From Helopsaltes ochotensis (taxonomy: Eukaryota; Chordata; Aves; Passeriformes; Locustellidae): a stretch of DNA of 64,000 nt. The notes beneath the pieces were generated by a model. That model saw only the letters and a program-made list of their open reading frames with translations, searched no databases and was not told the origin of the DNA. Below are positions 35,558 through 50,298 of the stretch, piece after piece (positions within the stretch are counted from its first letter, which is position 1; each line of letters begins with the position of its first letter). Position numbers and translations under genes: made by a program. The stretch spans positions 327,337-391,336 of the forward strand of contig VXBM01000141.1 in the NCBI GenBank assembly GCA_013400155.1, in the 5' to 3' direction.

Positions 35558-38500
35558 ATTGACTGTTTCCACTGTATGCTTTTAATGTGGGTTGATTAAC
35601 ACACACTAGCTGGTGTGTGTTAAAAATATACATTCTCGCCCATGATCTTAAAATGAAGGGAGAATTTGGGGAAAAAAATAGTTTTAAAAAAAAGGCATTT
35701 GATTCCTCAAGCTATCCTGAGGCTCACTAAGATTACTAGAAATTGGTTTGTTTCTCTGTCCATGAGACAAACAACACAGTGACAGAGACTGCTGCTATTG
35801 GTCTGTTTCTGGTTTTTGTTATTGGGGTGTGATATTTTCTTCTGTTTTAGTAAATAAATACCTCAAAACATTTGTCAAGATTGAGATATGAATGCATTTT
35901 ATTGATCAGATTTGGCAAAGGATCAGCCTGCAAAATTAGCAGTCTTTTTTATTTCCTTGCAACTTGGAATTTAGCTATTAAACATTTATTTGTATGTTTT
36001 CCATTAACTCCTGTTTAACCCAAATGTCAGGTATTGGGGAGACATTAGTATTTGATGCAAGTTCAGCACACTGATGTCTCTGTTGAAAAAATGGTGAATA
36101 AGATGTAAAGGTTGGAGTGGCAAAAGAACAAAAACATTTTAACAGTCATTAGTGGGAAGAAAAAGGACCAGAAGTGGTAGTGAGAGCAAAAATTAAATTG
36201 GTGGTCATGTTAGGCAGGGTGGTATGTTTTTATTGCTGACTTTAGAACAAATCAGGGCAGGAAAAGTTTTCAGTGCAGTGTTTAGATTTAAGAAAAGATT
36301 TACTGGAATTTCTCTCTGTCACCCAAACACTGTCACCTGAGAGAATGAGAAAAAAAAAAAATGAGAGTCAGAACAGTGCTTCAGCAGCTCCAATACCTTA
36401 ATGGGATGGACTGAGGAAAATAATTAGGTTTTATGCTGCATTTATTTACAAAAATGGTTCTGGTAGAAGAGGATATGATACCATAGTGTCCTGAGCCAAT
36501 TAACAAGACCACATCTGCATTCTGTCTAGATGCTCAGCTAATCTCTGAGGGCCTCAAGAGTGTGGGGGGAAATCATTTAGGATTCAAAGGCTCATGGTCT
36601 TGTCCTTTTGTTGCTGTGTGAGAGCTGTCTTCAAAAGCTTCCCATTTAGTGATGATAACTGGAAAGGTCCACAGGGAAAGTGATAGTTCCCAGTTTCTGA
36701 GGACCAAGGCCAGAAATGGATTTTTAGCTTAAACTTGAAGCTTTCAACTGCACATAGAAAGAATTCCTTACTTTATGGAAACACGGGGCAACTTGGTATC
36801 TGTCAAGGTGCACAATCAATGTCTCTGATTTGTAATGGGAATTGTCTTTTCCTAGAGCAGCTCAGCTCCCTTCCCTGTGCTTGCTGTAGCTACAGCAGTT
36901 CTGCAGCAGACACCAGACTGCTACAAAGCAAGGCCTCCCTACTCTAGAACATTAAAATAGGTAGCACTTTATTTTCATATACTGGGGCAGTTTGGCCACT
37001 TGATCTCAAGGAGCCTCCATTAACTGAGGGAGGATGAGGGCAAAGAACAGACAGATGTGGCTGCAGGGTTAACTTTTTCTCTGTTGTTTCTGTGTTTCCC
37101 AATAGCTACTGTACAGGCTGAAGAAAAATTACCTATGTTACGGAAGTTTCAATGTGATCAAAGGCAGGGACTATTAAACAAGGGGTAATGCACTGCCAAA
37201 AGCTGGGATTACACTAGAAATTCTGTTTGAGGGACTTTTCCCATTCTGCCCTTGTATTTGGCCATGTCCTACATGGCCCTGCACAGAGAGCATGCTGCAG
37301 GTGTGCTGTGTATTCCATGATCCACACACATATTTATTGGGAGGCACACAGGGTCAGGAAGTTGCTAAATCAATTCTCTGATTGATATGCTGGGTAAACT
37401 CACCCTCAGTATGATAACTAACTGCCCAAGGAATTGTTGCAGCCTGGATTGTTCTCCTTATAGGCAGGCAGTGGTAGCAGTATTTCAGTGATGAAATACC
37501 TATGTAGGTATGACATAGAATATATTGATCAGTTTATGAAGGAGAGTTCATAAATTTCATCTTATTCCTGTTGCTTGTCTGAATTCTGACCTCTGGTTCT
37601 GAATTCTAGTTCAAGTGTGATGTTTTTTCTCCCTGAGGTTGGCTGTCATTTTATTAGTTTGATTATTCTGCTGCACTTTTTGAAGCATGTAACTGTGGTC
37701 TGTTGTGCTGTGTCAGGCCACTGGGCATCCAACAGAATCAGGACTAAAAAACTTGTATTCAAATAGTTATTTGCTGAAACTGATACCAAATTTCATTAGT
37801 AATGATGGCATGTTGAGGTCATGGTTGAGTGCTTTAAGAACTCAGAAAATTTAAAAGCACTGTAATGAATTTGGAGTCATCCTCTAATGTTTTGTTGTGT
37901 TTTATATAAAAATAAGTTAGAAAAAAACAAAGGGAGCTTAAGCTATCACTCAGCAGTGGTCTAACGGGAGGGTAGGAAACAGAGGGAGCAATTAAGACTT
38001 TGGGCTGCAATCCTTCACTGCCAAAGAAGTTTCTTAGCTGTACTTAGAGATTTACAGTCCAGCACTCCCGTTATCCATCGGGTTATCCCGTTATCCTTGC
38101 ACCTTGGGGGCATGGCTGAGAGATGGATGGGGAAGCTGTCACACTGCCCTGATCTCCCCAGGCCACCGAGCCTGCCAGGCCACCAGTGGGGCCAGTCTGG
38201 CACCCCATTTCACCCAGCTGTCGCTGGCAGTCTTGAAGGCTTGAGAGAAGGCTCAGTTCAGAATTCGGAAGCACTGATATTGACATAGATGAGGCTTGGG
38301 TGAACATGTCTTTGATATTCAACCTTTTCCCATCTACTTTTCATGTGGATGTGTTTTTCTAGATTTTCATAAATCTGGAAAGAAAGTAGCTCTTAATTTA
38401 TCAAGGTCCTTGAGCACAGTTTCAGCAAGGACAAGAGAACTCCCTTTTCTTGCTGCAGCTGAGCCCCCAGAGCTGCTGCGGGCTGCCCCTTTTCTCACAT

Positions 38501-39189
38501 GTGCTGTAATGATCATCAAGATTACTTGATATTTGCCACTGTCCACCTCATGCCACAAGGTGTTTATAGAAAATTATCAGTGCTTTAGGTGAATTTATCT
38601 TTGGATTTCTGAAGGGTTATTTGCAGGGGTTTTTTTGGTGGGTGTTCCCAGTTGGTTCTTTTATCTGTATCTTATTAATATATCAGTAATCTGTTTTAGC
38701 AAAAGGCTTCTGCTATCAGACTAACACCTGTGGTGAGCTGGGTGAAAGTCCAGAAGAAACAAATGGTGAAAGGAAAACAGTAGTGGTTTTAAGGGGAAAC
38801 ACAAGAGAGTAGAAAAAAAAAGATTTAAACATAATTTTTATACCCATAGCTAAAGAGTCCCATAACTTGCTTGATATTTTACTCCCTGAGCAAATACAGA
38901 ATTTTATGGCAGTTTTTTCCATTTTGATGCATTGCAGGTAGTTAATGATACTCGGTGTTTATTCAATTCCCAAAGGAATAATTTAATTCTAAGGCTCTGC
39001 AGCCATAGGCAACATGCTTCAATAATCTGAGAACTGCAGCATTAATAGTCAGTCCTTGCACTGTTTTCTTATGGTGTGTATTACATCTGTATTTCTGTCC
39101 TGCATGCTGAGAGCAGCAAGAATCTTGTTTGTGCAGGCTTTAAAAGAAAAGATAGAAAAGTGTCAGCATCAAAATTACTACTGTTGACT

Positions 39190-39222
39190 GTAATATATAT
39201 ATAAATATACATATGTATAAAG
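39190..39222. repeat. (TA)n-type microsatellite
   Basis: TAATATATATATAAATATAC followed by ATATGTATAA. Short, imperfect dinucleotide repeat in intron 2. Confidence 0.6.
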
Positions 39223-42200
39223 TAAGTGTATGAAATTTATGGTCTGCATTAGAATGAAGAAACAAAAAAAGGGGCAGATTATAAAAGCCAAGACCAGGTT
39301 TCAAACCAATTTATATTGAACAGTGAAGAGTACTACACTACAGCCACACTTCCTGAGTATTTCACTGTCCAGATCAATAAATTCAAGTAACCTTCAGCGC
39401 AATTTACTTTACCAAATATTTTATGTGGGTATTTGTATTCAAAAATCACCATGTCTGCTGTAATAAGTAAAAATTATGTGTAAAATTTGGTCCTAAAATT
39501 TGTGGTTTACAGACAGATGAGGTACTTACCTTTGATTGTATTTGCTACCTAGGTCACTCAAATATATGCTCTAAAATAAAAATCCTAAGTCTCTGATGAA
39601 AGAAAGCCATTAATCATCAAGCCAGCTTCATCTTTTTAATATTAATTAGAAAGATGTGTCTGAATTGATGTTTCTGCTCAAGCCAGGGAAGAATTAGAGG
39701 GAGTGGGTGGGTCCTCTACACACAAGGTCAAATAAGCTGCAGAATGCTGTGCTGCTTTTTGCAGCAGATGGGTAATGTTACATGGATTTTAATTACTGCA
39801 ATTGCTCCTGACTTTGAGGAAGTGCTCTCCCTTAATGACAGATTTGGCCACATAATTATATTTAAATTTTGTGGCTCAGATGTGTTTGTTTAAAGATGCT
39901 ATGCCTCTGTCCATCTGGAGAAGAATAATTACTGAAGTTTAACTTGTTGTTCCTCTTTTCATAGCAACCCTTTATACTGTATTGAAATTTTTCAAGGGGA
40001 ACTTGAAAGAGTCTGTTGTCATTGGGAAGGTGGTGGGTGTTGATTCACAGAGCTTTTAAAACACCTCTGCAGCTGATGAGCTGCAGGAATAATTTTGTTG
40101 AGGAGGCTGTGCTATGAGCACGGGCTTACAGAGCTCCTTTGATGTTGAGCTCTCACAGCTCCTCTGGAGCACAATAGAGAATGTGCCAGCAGATGACCCC
40201 TTAAAATAGATTTGTACCTGTGAAGAGGTTTTTATAATCTCCTTTAGCCACTTTTTCACTCCACTGTCTGGAAAGTATTAAAGGTTTCTTCTTTCTTTCA
40301 ATGTATTTCTCTTTTCAGTGTGAGGAACAGGGAAGGAATCCTGTGTTATTTGGGGTCTCCTATTCTTTTTTCCCTCCCAATATCTACTCTTTGTTGTAGT
40401 TCATTGCCCATCTCCCATCTCCCTGCATGTCATGCAAGGGCATCTGAAGTGTTAGCTCGATGATGAGAACTGTCTGGAATCCTCATTTCTTGCATGCTCT
40501 TCTGATTGTAGAGGACAGAGAGATGGCTGAGGTTGGATAGAGTGGGCAAATAGAAGTCTCCTGCAAAGAGGAACAGGTGCATTTGTTTCTTGCGTTCTGT
40601 GGGTAGAAGAAATACTGTTTTCATCTTCCAGTGTGAAAGACTTTGCTTCAGATTTGGCATTCAAAATACATCTGTGGCAAAAGCAAAAGTAAAGCCAGGA
40701 AGCAATTTTCTGGGGAAGGTGATGGGATTGTTGCAAGTCTTTAACAAGAGATTAGATGGATATCAGGAATGACAGTAGATGTAGTTGCTCTTATCCTGGG
40801 AAAGATAAATGGACTACTAGATACTGCCCAGGGGCCCCTTTGAGATCCATTTTTTTATTACTTTTATGATCTTTGGTAAGCTGAGGATCAGGATTAGTTA
40901 CATGTCTGATTAATTTGAACTCAGCCCCCTGCTAATTTAACTGCGCTGTCCCAGGGACCAGATTTATTGGTACTGCAGGCGAGCCCTGGGTCTGCATGTC
41001 AGCTCTCTCCTCTTTCTGTGCTCTCACGCAGTCCTGCGGCACAGCCTGCCCTCAGCACGGGAGAGCAGAGGCAGCTCTCATAGGCATGGGTGTTGCAAAG
41101 TCTAGCTGGTGTTTACAAGACCGAGGAGTGGCTTGGTGTGCAGATTGGAAAAAGCAGAGCTTGGGTAGTACTTGGTGCAGGTTGTGGAGGCTGAGCTGAG
41201 AGCCCCGACCTGGCACGTGCATCCCTTGGCAGCGCGGCTTGATTACTGGGGTAAGGAATGGAGGAAGGTAGGACTGAGCTGGCAGCCAGCTGTAATTAAA
41301 ACAGCTCCGAGTCCTGGGGAGGAGAGGCAGTCACCATGGGGAGAGGAAAGCTTACAAGGAGCACAGCTCTGGGCCTGAAACATGGGCCAGTGGAGCCCCT
41401 GCCCTGCATGCCTGCAGGCCGGTTACCGCAGGGAGCCCCGAGACCATCCTGACAGCAAAAGTTGCGGAAAGACAGAATAAGGAATGTGAAAGGAAGCAGC
41501 CAATAAACAGGGATGTATTTTTCCATACCAACCAAGCATAATGGAACCTAAAATAGTAGAGCTCACCCCTCTAATTTGGGTGCTTTAGAGTTTTTTATCT
41601 TTCCTCCTTTCCACCTTGAAGTATTCATGTTACTGCTCCTGGCTCCTCAATGTTTCAGTGAGTACGTGAAATCTTTGTCTTGCTGAAGGCTATATTAATT
41701 TTTTAATTTACATCAATGGGGCAGGGTTTCCACCTCTGGAACTTGGAAAAGATCATACAGTTGTTGCTGAGCAGCAAGCATACCTAATTTGTAATTACAT
41801 GTTTTCCTATTTCCTACCTCTGGCTAGCACCAGTGCCTGTGTGTCCAGCCTGTCAGCAAAGTCAGGGAGTATAAACACCATTAAAACTATCTTTATTTTC
41901 TGGAGTGGCTTGCTGCCCTTGATCTAGCTGGTGATGTGGAAGGTAGCACTGGCCCAGGGGAGGGTCAGGACCTGGGAACAGCAGCTGTGGGACTGATGAG
42001 CTTAAACTGATCACAGCCCCACACCCTGTTAGCACAACTTTTCTTTTGTTGGCTAGCCAGTGCCTCTTTTGGGTCTGGAAGGAAATTTGGCATTTTGGAC
42101 CTGACAGATGGCCTCTCAAAGAGATACATATAACTGGCAGATGCTTCTCCTAAGTGATCAGTTAGGCTTTAAAACCAGCTCTTGGCCTCTTGATGAGCTT

Positions 42201-42364
42201 GAAAAGGCGTGTGCAGCTTCTCCAGCAAAAAGCCTGCCTTGAGGCTTTGTCATATAGAATCACTTCTGTTGGGTCTTAAATTGTATATAGAAAGTGACAG
42301 TGTAATAGGAAAGGTTATAACTGGGCAAAAAAATTTCCATTCAGTCCAAAATGCCCCAGATACA

Positions 42365-42513
<149 letters not shown>

Positions 42514-42629
42514 TAAACTGTCAAGAGCAGTATCTTTTGTTTTGGTATCTTTATGATATTGCTCATCCTGCTGTGAGGTAATTGGGTGATGTGAAGTGGG
42601 CAGCAGCCCCTGCTTCAGAGACTGCAGAC

Positions 42630-42972
42630 CTGAAGAAAAGGAGGCTCAGGGGAGACCTTTTTGCTCTTCAGAACTACCTGAAGGGAGGTTGTAGCCAGGT
42701 GAGTGTCAGACTCATCTCCCCAACTAAAGTTTGATAGGATAAGAAGAAACAGCCTCAAATTGCACCAGTTTAGATTAGATATTAGGAAAAGACTTCTTTA
42801 CCAAAAGGGTTGTCTAGCACTGGAGCACTTAGGGAAGTGGTTGAGTTGCAAATACTGGAGGTAATTAAAAGATCTGTGAATGTTGCACTTGTGGATGTGG
42901 TTTCGAAGTGGCCTTGGCAGTGCTTGATGTGATGGTGATGGAACATGATCTTGTCAGATCTTTGGTCTTCAT
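42630..42972 (+). mobile_element. CR1 LINE fragment (3' UTR), plus strand
   Basis: CR1 3' landmarks appear in order: GAGGCTCAGGGGAGACC, AACTACCTGAAGGGAGGTTG, TTAGATTAGATATTAGGAA and the GCACTTAGGGAAGTGGTTGA block. It then decays toward GATCTTGTCAGATCTTTGG. It is 5'-truncated and lacks the last few bases of the canonical 3' terminus. Confidence 0.88.
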
Positions 42973-43412
42973 GTGCATCCTGCCTCCACCAGCACCCTCT
43001 CTCATCCATGACAGGCAATGTGGTTTGTCTGAAGACAAATGCACCAGCCAATTGAGATTTTGCTGTTTGCAATGATCATATGTTTATGCATGAAGCCGTT
43101 CCACAGGTATGTAGAAGAGTCATATTAACTGAACAGTGCTGTAACCCTGGAGTATGAATTTTCTCTCATACTATTTTAATAAGGTTTAGTTTGGTGAAGT
43201 TTCTCATCATTTGAAGGAATTAAGAATATTTTAGCAGTGTTTGTTTCAGAGTACTGATATTAATTATAAATAAGTATAATTAATATATTAAGAGAGAATT
43301 TAGGTATAATTATTGCACTAATAGTAATGCATTAATTGCTATAAATGCAGTCAAGTCAAACCATTATTTTTCAGATAATATGTATGACTAGAGATTTGTG
43401 GTTCATACCATC

Positions 43413-44192
43413 TGTTGGGGATTAGATTTGGTTTTTTTTTCCTTATAGAATTTTTTTTCCCATAAGTTGCCAGGAAACTAACTACTGGGTAATTGCAGGT
43501 ACTTAACAAGAACAAAAGGGGCCAGAGGAGATTTGTAGCACCTGGCTACACTTCTTTTTGTCTCCGGGCGTTTCTCTTGGAGGGGGGCGATAACGCGAGT
43601 TTTGAGGCAGGAAAAGGACAGGGCTGCGGGCAGCTTCGCTCTCTTGCTGTCGGCATCGGAGAGAGGGGAGAGAGGACGGTCAGGCTGCTGCTTGCTGTGG
43701 GAGTTCCACCAGGTCCGGCCCTGAGGAATCTGCCATCATCTCCTCGTGTGTGCCTCGGAACTCTGAGCTGCCTCCTTTGGGGCTTTTCACTGCGCTGTGC
43801 CCTGCACCCCCCTGCCCAGCCCGGACACCCCTGCTGCTCCAGCTATCACCAACAGAGCTTCTGATACATCTCACCCACCAGCCTGGGATTTCCACTGTTC
43901 CATCTTGGTACTCTTGGAGTCCCAAGAGATCAGACTGCCCCGGGCTTGGTGAAACAAAGCCCCTCGAGGTTCCTGGTTCTGTTTTATCATTAATGCTGTA
44001 GTTGTTGTTGTTTGTTTGCCTTGTTGTACATACTAGAAAAGAGCTGTTATTCCTATTCCCATATCTTTGCCTGAGAGCCCACTTAATATCCAAAATTTTA
44101 ATAATTGGGAGGGGAGGCAGTTTGAATTCTCCATTCCAAAGGGAGGTCCTGCCCTTTGGAAAGATAGATACCTGTCTTTTCTAACTAAGACA
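43413..44192. mobile_element. Solo LTR, ERVL-like family A, copy 2 (780 bp), inverted to copy 1
   Basis: The left end is TGTTGGGGATTAG and the right end is CTAACTAAGACA. The 5-bp target-site duplication CCATC is perfect on both sides (43408-43412 and 44193-44197). Read in reverse complement it aligns end to end with the LTR at 7262-8017, including the GGAATGGAGAATTC block and the CCCCAACA terminus. By eye it is roughly four-fifths identical over the best parts. The GC-rich middle (about 43550-43960) gives spurious ORFs on both strands. No proviral genes remain. Confidence 0.9.
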
Positions 44193-47100
44193 CCATCTTA
44201 TGAAGAAATCGTTGTAATATTATGTGGCCATGATACTCAGCAGGAAAATTTCATACCTGAACTACCAGAACATCCCTTAGTTCTATTTTTTTATGTATAA
44301 TTATACATCAAAGTCAATAAAATAGCTACTTTGTAGCGCTTTATATGTAGCTGGATTTACAATGTTAAATGTGGGTTTCAAACTCTGTAATAAGTACATA
44401 AATGGGCCATTTAATTGCCCTTGATACAAATTCACCCTACTTCTTTAGATTTAGCTATTCCAATTAAATGCACTGAGCATTTCAGATGATTAAATTATTA
44501 GATGTTTTATAAATACTTTGAGATCTGTTGCTGGGGAAAGAATTTGAAACATGTGTTATCAGGATCTGGCTTCTAATCTGTAAGCTATAGCCAGCAAATA
44601 TATGGCTTTTTTCATCCTTCCCTTTGACAGAGCTGTCTTTCTGTATGCATGTCCACAGAAGGGAAAGATTGGAAGTACTTATGCTATGCTACAGATACAT
44701 TTTCAAAAATATTTTGTGCACATTAGCATATTTTCCCCTGCTTTTTAGACAATGAGTGATATATCTAAAGCTAAGGAATGTCAGAATCGTACCTAATTTC
44801 AAAAGTTAGTGATTTCTGGGTTTGGACAATAGAAGCTGTATTTGCATTCTTACAGTAGGATGCCAATACAGCTACTTAGAGCAGATACAGTATTATGAAG
44901 TCTAACAAAGCCATCTGAATGAACCGTTTAGAAGGATGAGATCAGAAAAATTCAGGTTAAAAAGGAGGATGCCGACTTCTGACAGTGATGAAAAAGAATC
45001 TTTAAAATAATTTATTTTGGGATGTAGGGATATCTGTGTACTGAAATAGAAAAATAGTTCTGGAAGAGGTGTTCCAGTCCTGCTTAGCTGGGCATCTGCA
45101 TGTATGAATCCGGAGGATTGGGGTGCAAAATCTGCAAAAGGGTCAGATCAGGTCACTTTAGGTCATCCACAAAATCACTTAATGTTTTAAAATATAGCTG
45201 GAAGCATGGAAAATGCCATTCTTTCAGTTGAAGTTGAGTGTTCCTGTATATGAGGGAGGGAAACTTTAAAGGTAGTGTAGAGAATTCTGGGGATTGAAAA
45301 CACTTAATAACAAAAAAAGAAAAGGGTTTTTGCTCTTCTGTTGCCACTTTCATTCCCTCTTCTCTTAACCCCTGTTAAATTGAATTTTCTATCACTATTA
45401 ATGTTCTTCATAAAAAATACATCTTTTATTTTCCTCTGCAGAATAATATAAACGTGACATACAAATTTACAGTGAGATTTGTCAGCAAACACATAAGATC
45501 ATGGATATTAGGCTGAGCATTAACTTTCTCTTGTTTTCAATTTACTACTAGAGCAATAAAACTGTCATCAGATTGAATGGGATTTTATCCTGTATCAGCT
45601 AGAATGCAATGCCATTAAATTGAAAGTATACCATTTTGGTGTATACAATATACCATTATTCTCTTGTGAGTTATGAAAATTAAAAAGTTATCAGCATCAT
45701 GCTATGGCTTGCATATTCCAACATATAAGTAGGGATTTAGTCTGGGTAGTTTGGGGGGTATAATTAATTGATGTTTTATAAGGCTGTTTTTCAGTGTGAA
45801 AAATAGTATGTTTTATTGCAGTAAGGACCTGAAATCTCTTCACGAACATTTGTTTGAGCAGAATGTATGGGAAAAGCCCAAACCACTAGTTCCACAGTTT
45901 TTTGGGGGGATAAAAAGCAGAAGACAAAATACAGAAATTAAGAAAAGTCTTTTATGTACTCCAGCATGCAGGGGGTGGGACCAAAATAGTTAATGAGAAA
46001 TGCATTCACTTTAAAAGGAAGGCTTCAAAACACTGCCACTTTTCAAGGAATTCAGTTTGTTTTTTCACAGTTTTGGAAACCAGAAGCCAATGCAGTTCAT
46101 TTCTTACCTTGGAGGTGAGAGAGCTCGGCTTTAGGGGTCCCTTCCTTGCCCAGTTTGCTTTCTTTAGGTGAAATGATAGGCCACAAGAGCATAACAAGTG
46201 GCTTCCTAGGGCAGTACTTGGGAGTGTTCTGATGTGAAAATTGTGTATTTTTTCATAGTGTTCAACATTAGCCATTTCATTCCTTCATTTTAAAATACCT
46301 TGTCACTTGCAGTTATTTGATATTATGCAATGTATTACAATGTATCCACGCTTGATTAATACAACGTGCTCTATGTGGCATATGAAATAAAGCATTTTAG
46401 AACTCTATGCAGAATCAAAAATTAATAATATATTAATACCTATTAATTTAATTTGCTAAGAAGTACAAATTTCTATTATTTAATATTCCACTGATGCTCG
46501 GAGACCCATCAGGATTGATGGCTGGCAGTATACGGATGTGGTCCTTGCCTCTGCAAAACCTGGAGATGTCTTTCACTTTTCATATACTGCAGTTCTGAAA
46601 ATATATCTAAGTACCAGTAAATTGGTGGCCTGAACAGACTCTGTCTGCACTGAGCCTCCTGTTTTTCGTTTGCCATGGTCTGCTCCGTGATGTGTACGTT
46701 CATTAGAGGTACTGCAGGGCTGACATCTTCCACAATTAGTGCTCACGTATAATGAGATGCAATGCTGACAAGGACTCTCTTGTCTTCTATAGTTTCACTG
46801 AGAGGCCTTTCCCTTCTCCTTTGGCACCAATCCGTTAAAGCCGTTGCACCATGTTCAGCTGGTGGCTGGGATTGAAAATAATTTTCAGCCATTAAAACTT
46901 TGCTGGTGTGTCATCAGCTCCACCTCTTGGATTAATTTGGCTTTTGCAGAGCCAGTACATAGTTCATAGGGGAATCCTCTCTGGGAATGTAAAAAGTCCT
47001 GAGGCAGTGCCCTAGTAAAAGCATCTGGCTCAGTTGCTTTGTCCTGCAAGTGCTGTGCTTGATGAGTAGCAAAGTTTAATTACAAACTACTTTGCTAATA

Positions 47101-48289
47101 ATTTGGGTTACATTGTCCTCTAGTGGCTCATGTAGATAACTGCCCTGCTGGCAAAATCCTTTTGTCTTCTGTTTTTAAATCCTGTCATATTCTTTTCATA
47201 CAAGTCCACCAAATAAAAAAAATTTGCTTCTTGCTGCCATTGTATCAGTGCAGCAAGATCTCTCCTCTATAACTGCAGATATTTTGCTTAATAAATGCAT
47301 ATTTTATATTGTTTAAAATAGAAATAGGATTGTGAGAAGTTAATATATTTAATCAAAGCATTTGATGAAAATGAATATATCTTTCATACCAACAGTAAAA
47401 GAGAATAAACTCAATTTGATTTTTTTTTAATAGGTTCAGGACTAGTTCACTTGCAGAAAATACACAGAGGTCTTATATGAAGGAAATCAGAATAGCCCTC
47501 CACATGTCCTGTGGCTACTCACTCATAAACCTCTGAAACAGCAGGTTTTGGGCCTGTAGAGTCAAATCACTGCCTTTCCTGGCAAGCATGGAGAGCACTG
47601 GAGTGCTTTGCAGCTGGGTGTTTGCCAGCATAATGCAGATGTTTGCAAGTAGGTGGAGGGATCTGAAGCATAAGGGTAACTTCTGGGTGTTTGCAGTGAC
47701 AAAACACACATTTTATATTGCTGTGAAAAGTTGATGCCCTCTCCTGTAATGTGCTGAGTTGGTTTTGCCCCTGTGTCAGAGCAGAGGGATTGCTTCCAGT
47801 AGAGGCCTTGGCCCTGGCCGTGGGAAGTATGGCAGGAAGTGTTTGGGCAGACATGGCACATGGGATGCTCCAACTGGCAAGACTTCTTCCTTTTTCCTGC
47901 TGGTTTTTCCTTGATGAAATGCCATGAGTAAGGAGAAATAGAGGCTGCACTGCAGAAAAGAGTTTCTCTATGTGTAAGAAGAGGAGAATGATAGATGACT
48001 CTGTTTATATCTCCAAGATTACGTAGGAAGCAGCAGTTATAAATGGTGAAGAAATGTGGTCTCTCTTAAATGAGCGGTGGTGCACTCCAGCAAGGTGATA
48101 GCTTATGTTTTCTGTTACAGTTTACAATGAGAGAAAGGCGTACTCGCATCTTACAGAATTAAATTTCAAGGCTTTTTCAAGCTACCCTGCCTTGTAGTCT
48201 ATCAAGGAACTACTCTATCAGGATTCTGTAAAAATTCCTTTTTCATGTCCTCCATTTCTGGCCACCTTTTTCATTCTTCCCTTTTAGAC

Positions 48290-48406
48290 TCACAGAATCA
48301 GAAAGCAGATTGTGTTGAAAAGACTGAGTAGTTCCAACCCCCCTGCCATGAACAGGGACACCTTCTGCTAGACCAGGGTGCTCAAGGCCCCATCCAGCCT
48401 GGCCTT
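48290..48406 (-). mobile_element. CR1 LINE 3'-end fragment, minus strand
   Basis: The plus strand reads TCACAGAATCA, then TAGTTCCAACCCCCCTGCCA, then GGACACCTTCTGCTAGACCA and CCCCATCCAGCCTGGCC. This is the reverse complement of the last 120 bp or so of CR1. It is short and 5'-truncated. Confidence 0.9.
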
Positions 48407-50298
48407 TTGGGCAGGCACTTCTTTCCCTCAGCAGTGCTGCTGGCAGAGGCAGTTTGGATCATGATCAGATCTGTCCTGCCTGCTGCTGGTGGTGGTCTCA
48501 CCCTGGTGAGGTGCAGGCAGTGCCGCTGGGAATGGCTCGTTGAGCTCTTCTGGGATTCTGTCAGGATGCTCTCTCTCTCAGGGCTCCCGGCAGTGTTGGA
48601 TGGATGTCAGCCAGCTCATTCCCTGGGCTGATCATCCTCAAACACTGGGAGAGTTGCAGAGCAGCTTAATTTATCCTTGACATGGTGGAGTTGTTCATTT
48701 GGTGCTGTCCTCAGACTGGCACACGAACCCACACCTGCCATAGCTGGGAATTCGGTGTAACAAAACAAAAGGTATAAAGGCAGCCTGGGGGTATAAAATG
48801 CCTTCACTTTTTGAAATCACCTGTGGTGTTGCTCTTACAATTTGTTTGGAGGTTTATTAGGCAGTGATGGATGTGAGAGTATTTACTTTTATCTAGTGCT
48901 CTGTGATTCTTCTGGTGGGAATCTTTCCTGTTGTTTTCAGTTCAGAAATCAGGTAGTTTTTTTACTTCTTAATTAGCTGCTAGGAGGAGGTGATGGTTTT
49001 TAGATTTCTCTAACAAAAAGTTTTAATTTTCAAAAACACTTTTGTCAAGTCTTGCATCAAAATATTTTTTTTATGTTTTGGGAAGTTCTTTTCCAGGGAT
49101 TTGTAATTATTTAACCAGGATGCTAAGTGAAGTTCTGTTTATCCTTAATTCAGGATGTGGGGTTTTATCCTTCATGTACCAGAGAGTGAGGGTGCAGACT
49201 GATTGATTTAGAGCTCCCTGACTACAATTTCTGTTTAAACATTTGACTTTTTTACAGATATCTATCAGGCCAGTTGTTTCCCCCCCTGTCCCCACCCTAC
49301 TGGAATCTCTTACAGAAACTCATTACTGCTTCCCAGGTGTGCTCTGTGACATCCCAGCAGTGAGAGGGCTGTGCCCCATCAGTAAGGTCTGTCCACCAGC
49401 TGCTGTGGCAACACTCAGGATCCTCCTGAAGGAAAGGAGGTGTGATTGACCATGCCTATTTCTATTAACCAGACAAATGCAGGCTTCTCTTCAAAGCAGG
49501 GCAGGAGGTTGTTCCTCCCAACCAGCTGTATCGGTTGCTGTTCTCTTCCAGCTGTGTGTTAACTCCACTTTCTGTAGTGCCTTTTACATTGTGCTTATGC
49601 CAGCAGAGTCTTTCCAGGAAGACCTGACCCTTGATGTCAAACTCAGAGCTGGAATCTGATGGAATCGATTTTTGGTGCAACTGATCCCTCGCATTCTCTC
49701 TCATAAGGCTGTCTGGGCACTGTATGTACTAATGGGAAAAAGAAAATGGTGACCTTGTGTGTTCCCAGAGTGCTGGGTGTGATCCTGCTCAGCACAGCCA
49801 GGCGTTTGTTGGGCTTTTGACAAGTGCTTTCCATCCTGTGCCTGCCTGTGAGCCTCTCTAGTGCCTGCAGATACAAATGTGAGTGAACCGTGCTCCCTAG
49901 CAGATGTCTGGAGAACAGATGTCAGTGCTCACTGATTTTATGTATGAATGTAAGATGTATCCTTCAGTGGAAAACAGGTGGTACTTTTATTTAAATCCGC
50001 TGTATTGTAGAGCAATGAAACTAATGAGATATGCTACAGCCTTTCCAGGGTTTCCATTTCAATAAGCATCTAATCTTGAAACTGTTTTAATCAGGCTCCT
50101 CTGTCAGACGTTCTCATTTCTACATTGCCAGCATCCACCTGAAATTATTGCTTGGCCTCAAATTAATAGGTGATGGTGTTTTGATGTGCACTGTTAAATC
50201 ATTTTTATTTCAGGATTAATTTTTGCTTGGCCTTTTCTCAAGGCAGCATTCAAGTGGCTGTGTGTGAATTGTAATGTACCTGTGTTTTCTCTTGTCAG

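Noticed and set aside
43493..44093. ORFs of 123 and 137 codons on opposite strands
   Set aside because: They lie in the second copy of the same LTR and are composition artefacts.
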